Part shown: piece by piece, positions 6,141 through 9,491 of the stretch | How positions within the stretch are numbered: position 1 is the first letter of the stretch | Layout of the letters: each line of letters opens with the position of its first letter | NCBI GenBank assembly: GCA_023301335.1 | Contig: JALZVA010000164.1 | Span: 1-9,491, forward strand | Direction: 5' to 3' | Length of the DNA stretch: 9,491 nt | Source of the DNA: Akkermansiaceae bacterium | Lineage (GTDB): Bacteria; Verrucomicrobiota; Verrucomicrobiia; Verrucomicrobiales; Akkermansiaceae | The notes under the pieces: generated by a model | Database searches by the model: none | What the model saw: only the letters and a program-made list of their open reading frames with translations | Told to the model about the DNA's origin: nothing | Program-made: the position numbers and the translations under genes

Positions 6141-7718
6141 TTACTCAGCATCCTCCAGAGTAAGTCTTGGGAAGATAGGTTTAGGTTTAGCTGTTTCGTG
6201 TCCTTCTGGGATGATGCCCCACTTGAGGTTCTGGATTGAAAGGTCGGACTGCAGTTCTGCTATATTAAGTTGCTTGTGGAGCCGCTCAATAGCTTGTGGG
6301 ATCACAGGCTGTAGGAGAATAGAACCGAGGGCTGCGGCTTCTAACATGTGATTGAGAACTGTGATGAGCTGCTCTTTCTTTTCTTCCTCTTTAGCAAGTG
6401 ACCATGGAGCTTGCTTCTCAGCGTAGATATTGGCTTCGGTGAGGAACTCGATGACGTGGCGGAGTGCCTCATCGATATTGTAGGCATCCATTTCTTGTTG
6501 GTAGCTGGCAAGCGTGCTTACAAACTTCTCACGTAGCTGCTCGGAGAGGGTGTCATCGTAGCTGCTGGATTGGGTTGCTCCGCAGTTCTTACGCAGCATA
6601 GTTAGAGTCCGATTACAGAGGTTGCCGAGATTGTTAGCGAGTTCGACGTTGAAGGTGCCGACTAGGCGCTCAATGTCAAAAGAAGAGTCTCGTGTGATAC
6701 TGATGTCTCTCACGAGGTAATAACGCACGGCATCGACTCCGAATGTTTCCACAAGTTCTACAGGGTCGACAATATTCCCAAGGGATTTAGACATTTTTTC
6801 GTCGCCACTTGCCGACTTGATATTCCACCAGCCGTGTACGAGTAGGGAGGGGATCTGTGCGTCACTGAAGCCCATGGCGTGAAGCATGATTGGCCAGTAG
6901 ATCGAGTGAGAGGGAACCATGATGTCTTTTCCAATCACATGGACATTAGCTGGCCAGAGTTTATCAAAGTCTGGGAGTGTAGAGTCTGCGGACTTATTGT
7001 AGCCAGCAAAAGAGATGTAGTTAATGAGAGCATCAAACCAAACGAAGGTTACGAACTCAGTGTCAAATGGAAGTTCGATCCCCCAACGTAGGCGCTCTTT
7101 CGGGCGGGAGATACAGAGGTCGTTCCCTTCTGCATGATCAATCGCCTTGAGGAATTCATTTCTCCTGTTAGATGGAATGATGAAGGATTCATTTTTCTCA
7201 GCAAAGTCGCGTAGCCAGCCAACGAAGGAAGAGAGTTTAAAGTAATAGTTCTCTTCATCCCGCTCTTCTACGGGTTGCCATTCTGGGCCGAATTCTCCAT
7301 TCTCATCACGTTCCTTATCAGTAAGGAATTGTTCCTGTCGAATGGAGTAAAAACCTTGGTAGTGTTGCTTATAAATGAGGTCTTGGTCGAAGAGTTTTTG
7401 AAGTATATCTTGGACACAAGCTTTATGCTCTTCATGCGTGGTTTCTGCCCATGCATCATGAGAGAGTTCGAGGGCTGCGTAGGCTTTGGTGAAGCCTTTC
7501 GTGACACGCCTTACATAGGTGGCGGGGTGAGTGCCTTCTTTTTCTGCAGTTTGCTGCACTTTTTGACCGTGTTGATCGACTCCTGTGAGGAAGTAGGTGC
7601 ATTCTCCTTTTTGGCGGTGGTAGCGTGCGAGGACGTCAGCTAAGACTTTTTCGTAGGCGTGTCCGATGTGGGGTTTTCCATTGGTATAGTCAATGGCAGT
7701 GGTGATATAGAATGACAT
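6141..7718 (-). CDS. metG: Methionyl-tRNA synthetase, compact form
   Basis: Charges tRNA-Met with methionine, an essential cytoplasmic class I synthetase. In 525 residues the Rossmann catalytic domain carries HIGH at 17-20 (within KPHIGHAY), TGVDQHG at 45-51, VWFDALINYISF at 226-237, IGKDI at 262-266 and KMSKS at 308-312. The connective insertion has YSIRQEQFLTDKE at 124-136, where zinc-binding homologues have a YCxxCE pattern; both cysteines are replaced, so this is a zinc-free knuckle. An alpha-helical anticodon domain follows (about 350-500, with NNLGNLCNR at 362-370). The protein ends without the EMAP/Trbp111-like dimerisation domain found in long MetRS forms. The ATG at 7716-7718 fits the family N-terminus; no Shine-Dalgarno is seen. 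The gene follows the small TPR gene by 58 bases and precedes the glycosyltransferase by 15. Confidence 0.97.
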   Translation of the reverse strand: MSFYITTAIDYTNGKPHIGHAYEKVLADVLARYHRQKGECTYFLTGVDQHGQKVQQTAEKEGTHPATYVRRVTKGFTKAYAALELSHDAWAETTHEEHKACVQDILQKLFDQDLIYKQHYQGFYSIRQEQFLTDKERDENGEFGPEWQPVEERDEENYYFKLSSFVGWLRDFAEKNESFIIPSNRRNEFLKAIDHAEGNDLCISRPKERLRWGIELPFDTEFVTFVWFDALINYISFAGYNKSADSTLPDFDKLWPANVHVIGKDIMVPSHSIYWPIMLHAMGFSDAQIPSLLVHGWWNIKSASGDEKMSKSLGNIVDPVELVETFGVDAVRYYLVRDISITRDSSFDIERLVGTFNVELANNLGNLCNRTLTMLRKNCGATQSSSYDDTLSEQLREKFVSTLASYQQEMDAYNIDEALRHVIEFLTEANIYAEKQAPWSLAKEEEKKEQLITVLNHMLEAAALGSILLQPVIPQAIERLHKQLNIAELQSDLSIQNLKWGIIPEGHETAKPKPIFPRLTLEDAE

Positions 7719-7776
7719 AGGGTGAGATTTCTATGGATGTGAGTGAATGGATAGGAATAGAGTTGAGGCTGGGGAA

Positions 7777-8118
7777 TTAGTCAGCATTTCTGTCAACCTT
7801 CCCGCCGATGCCTAAGATGGTGGCATTTTGCTTTGCGTGCTCTGCCTCTGCGATCTGTTCGTCCTGCACATACATTTGTGAGAGAGCTGTCCAGGCAAGC
7901 TGGTCGTTCGGCTTAAGGGTGACAGCTTGGAGCCCACAACCAATCGCCTCTTTATTTTGATTGGTTTTCATGAGAGCTAGTCCAAGTGCCTGCCAGCCAT
8001 CAAAAAATTCTGGATCTAGCTCTACGCATTTACGGTAGTCCACGATAGCTGCTTCCAGCTCTCCTATGGCAAGGTTTCCGTTAGCGTCGTCAAAGTGGTC
8101 TTGGATTTCTTCTGTCAT
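7777..8118 (-). CDS. Small TPR-repeat protein
   Basis: A 113-residue protein without a signal peptide, made of about three tetratricopeptide repeats: residues 4-37 (GNLAIGELEAAIVDYRKCVE), 38-71 (GWQALGLALMKTNQNKEAI) and 72-105 (AWTALSQMYVQDEQIAEAE), with the TPR pattern of small residues and LDP/LKP repeat ends. The function is unknown; such short TPR proteins usually act as adaptors. It is probably cytoplasmic and lies upstream of metG in the same direction, 58 bases apart. The ATG at 8116-8118 has no Shine-Dalgarno and stands nine bases after a terminator-like hairpin, leaving little room for a separate leader or promoter. Confidence 0.8.
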   Translation of the reverse strand: MTEEIQDHFDDANGNLAIGELEAAIVDYRKCVELDPEFFDGWQALGLALMKTNQNKEAIGCGLQAVTLKPNDQLAWTALSQMYVQDEQIAEAEHAKQNATILGIGGKVDRNAD

Positions 8119-8124
8119 GATGAG

Positions 8125-8156
8125 AAAACCCGCCAGGGAGTGATTCCAAGGCGGGT
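8125..8156 (-). terminator. Terminator-like hairpin after the foldase gene
   Basis: Read leftward, ACCCGCC (8150-8156) and GGCGGGT (8128-8134) form a seven-base GC-rich stem with a 15-base loop, followed by a short T-run (TTTTC counting the last stem base). It lies 24 bases after the foldase stop and ends nine bases before the small TPR gene. The short T-run makes it a moderate intrinsic terminator. It has no T-run in the other direction, so it is directional for leftward transcription. Confidence 0.6.
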
Positions 8157-8180
8157 GGTAAAAATTAGAGGGGAAGTGAA

Positions 8181-9491
8181 TTATTCAGTAGTTGAGGTGT
8201 ATGTCTTCTCTTCAGTTTGCTCAAACTGCTGGATAAGCCATTCTGCGAATGGGAAATCATCGCGTTGAGGAATGCTTAATTTCTCAAGTTCTTTGTAACC
8301 CTGAAGCTTCTCTACTTCGCGCTTATAGACGGTGATGAATGCCGCGCTATTGTCGTCGGTGACGACTTCTGAGACGGAGTTAGGAGAGAGGACTGCACCT
8401 TGTTGGAAGAGTGAAGAAATGTGCTGAAGCCCGAGTGTGTCAGTCTGTAGACTAAATTTTGCTTCTGAAAATACTTTGCCACCGAGGATCTTGACTTCTT
8501 TTTTGAGGTCTTTGTTTTCTTTTTGAGCGGTAAGTAATGTTTCTCTAGCTGTATTTGCCGCCGCAGTCATGTTCTCTACTTCGAGCTCTTTGATGAGGAG
8601 TTTCTTAGCTGTTTCTTTAGCTTGCTCGTAGGTCTTAATTACTGGCTCTTGCTGGTCCTCGATGTAGTAGTGGACGAAGCTAGCTTTGTGCGTCTGAGGG
8701 ACTTTAACTTCAAGCTTATTAGATTTTAGAATCGTTGGATTGAGGAGGTAGTTGTAGAGTGTGCCTCGGTTTCTGAACTCACCGAGTAGTTCGAAGTTGT
8801 CAAAGAACTCATTGAGTTCGTCTTTAGTAACGAAGTCTGTAGTGATGAATTGTAGTTTGTATTTTTCAGCGAGGGCTTTCGCATCGACGTCACCTACATT
8901 GGTGTCGTCATTAATAAATTTACGGTAATTTTTGTAGTCACGTTCTTGTTCTATCTTAGCAATTTCAACATCTGCTAGGTTATCTTTACTCTCGGCTGGG
9001 ATTGCTTTGAGGTTTACTGGGATGTAAGAGAGTTTAACTTTCCGCTCTGTGTAGAAGTGGCTACGTCCGTATTTTGCGCCATTTTTTTCTGCTTCGAAGA
9101 AGGCTTTGATTTCATCTTCTGTAGGTTCTGCGGAACCCTTGAAAGTAGAAATGTCAAACTGGACAATATCAGAGTCGATTGTTTGTTGACCTCTGATGTC
9201 ATTTGCCTTCAGGAGAACATGGAAGGGAACGGTGACGCCGTTTTTCACTTGGGCGACTTTTTGAATGGTCAGGTAATCACCAATGAGGCTTCTGAATTCG
9301 CTTTCTTTAAGCCCCATATTCTGGTCAATAAAGTTGAGAAATTCCTTATACTGGCTCATGTGTGTATTGCCGTCACCATCATTAAAGAGAGTTTTCAGAA
9401 TGAATTGCTCTGCATCATCTTGGGTCACAAAAATACCGAGTTTTTGAGCTTCGACCTTTGCTAAGAGGGAAATTAAGGCGAATTGTTCATT
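8181..9491 (-). CDS. PpiD/SurA-like periplasmic foldase, N-terminus cut by the window edge
   Basis: The reading frame is open to the right edge, giving 436 visible residues plus stop. The GTG at 9426-9428 is very likely an internal Val: residues upstream of it (NEQFALISLLAKVEAQKLGI) continue the SurA/PpiD-type N-terminal chaperone helix leading into VTQDDAEQFI. Then come a segment resembling the start of the central PpiD region (KVKLSYIPVNL), a helical, partly coiled-coil stretch (YEQAKETAKKLLIKELEVE and following), and a C-terminal part (AKFSLQTDTLG, AAFITVYKR) like the end of PpiD proteins. I see no parvulin rotamase signature such as GGxLG. Known relatives are membrane-anchored or periplasmic helpers of outer-membrane protein folding; that role is inferred here. 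The signal or anchor would lie outside the window. A terminator-like hairpin follows the stop. Confidence 0.7.
   Translation of the reverse strand, partial: NEQFALISLLAKVEAQKLGIFVTQDDAEQFILKTLFNDGDGNTHMSQYKEFLNFIDQNMGLKESEFRSLIGDYLTIQKVAQVKNGVTVPFHVLLKANDIRGQQTIDSDIVQFDISTFKGSAEPTEDEIKAFFEAEKNGAKYGRSHFYTERKVKLSYIPVNLKAIPAESKDNLADVEIAKIEQERDYKNYRKFINDDTNVGDVDAKALAEKYKLQFITTDFVTKDELNEFFDNFELLGEFRNRGTLYNYLLNPTILKSNKLEVKVPQTHKASFVHYYIEDQQEPVIKTYEQAKETAKKLLIKELEVENMTAAANTARETLLTAQKENKDLKKEVKILGGKVFSEAKFSLQTDTLGLQHISSLFQQGAVLSPNSVSEVVTDDNSAAFITVYKREVEKLQGYKELEKLSIPQRDDFPFAEWLIQQFEQTEEKTYTSTTE

Noticed and set aside
7275..7643. 122-codon rightward open frame opposite metG
   Set aside because: Antisense shadow of the MetRS catalytic domain, with no motif of its own.
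9426..9428. GTG as the true start of the foldase gene
   Set aside because: The frame stays open upstream to the window edge, and the upstream residues form the expected helix of a SurA/PpiD N-terminal region.
9057..9464. 135-codon rightward open frame opposite the foldase gene
   Set aside because: Antisense shadow; Cys/Phe-rich low-complexity translation typical of the reverse of Glu/Lys-rich coding sequence.
1..9491. Mobile element, CRISPR array, tRNA/rRNA or defence system
   Set aside because: No transposase, integrase, repeat-spacer array, cloverleaf or recognised defence domain could be found by eye; genes are dense and housekeeping in character.

Overview
The window looks like ordinary chromosome from a Gram-negative bacterium of moderate GC content, most likely from the Verrucomicrobiota/PVC group. 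That placement rests on remembered resemblance rather than a search: a MetRS whose insertion lacks zinc cysteines (YSIRQEQF), a dTMP kinase with an EPSD loop, an Mrp with a degenerate CxxC, a CGWS glutaredoxin-like protein, and an almost complete lack of Shine-Dalgarno motifs. No mobile element, CRISPR array, tRNA, rRNA or phage gene is visible. No stretch longer than about 100 bases lacks a gene.

Layout from left to right. (1) Positions 1-2671 form a leftward block, listed in transcription order: mrp (Fe-S carrier ATPase), a small protein-tyrosine-phosphatase-like gene that starts directly on the mrp stop codon, an 81-base AT-rich gap, tsaB (t6A tRNA modification) and tmk (dTMP kinase, whose 3' end lies outside the window). 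(2) A 100-base divergent region at 2672-2771 separates this from a rightward trio at 2772-4733: a HAD-family phosphatase, a glutaredoxin-like protein with a C-terminal extension, and an exported TPR protein. (3) After a 72-base convergent gap, a second leftward block at 4806-9491 contains, in transcription order, a PpiD/SurA-like periplasmic foldase (5' end outside the window), a terminator-like hairpin, a small TPR protein, metG (methionyl-tRNA synthetase) and a GT-B glycosyltransferase of unknown substrate.

The leftward blocks are mainly housekeeping: nucleotide synthesis, tRNA modification and charging, Fe-S delivery and envelope protein folding. The parts without a clear job are the rightward HAD/glutaredoxin/TPR trio, the mrp-phosphatase pair and the glycosyltransferase. 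I see no convincing new multi-gene system. The most useful leads are the unusual glutaredoxin-like family, the hairpin ending nine bases before a start codon, the candidate leaderless starts at mrp and tsaB, and the near-total absence of ribosome binding sites.
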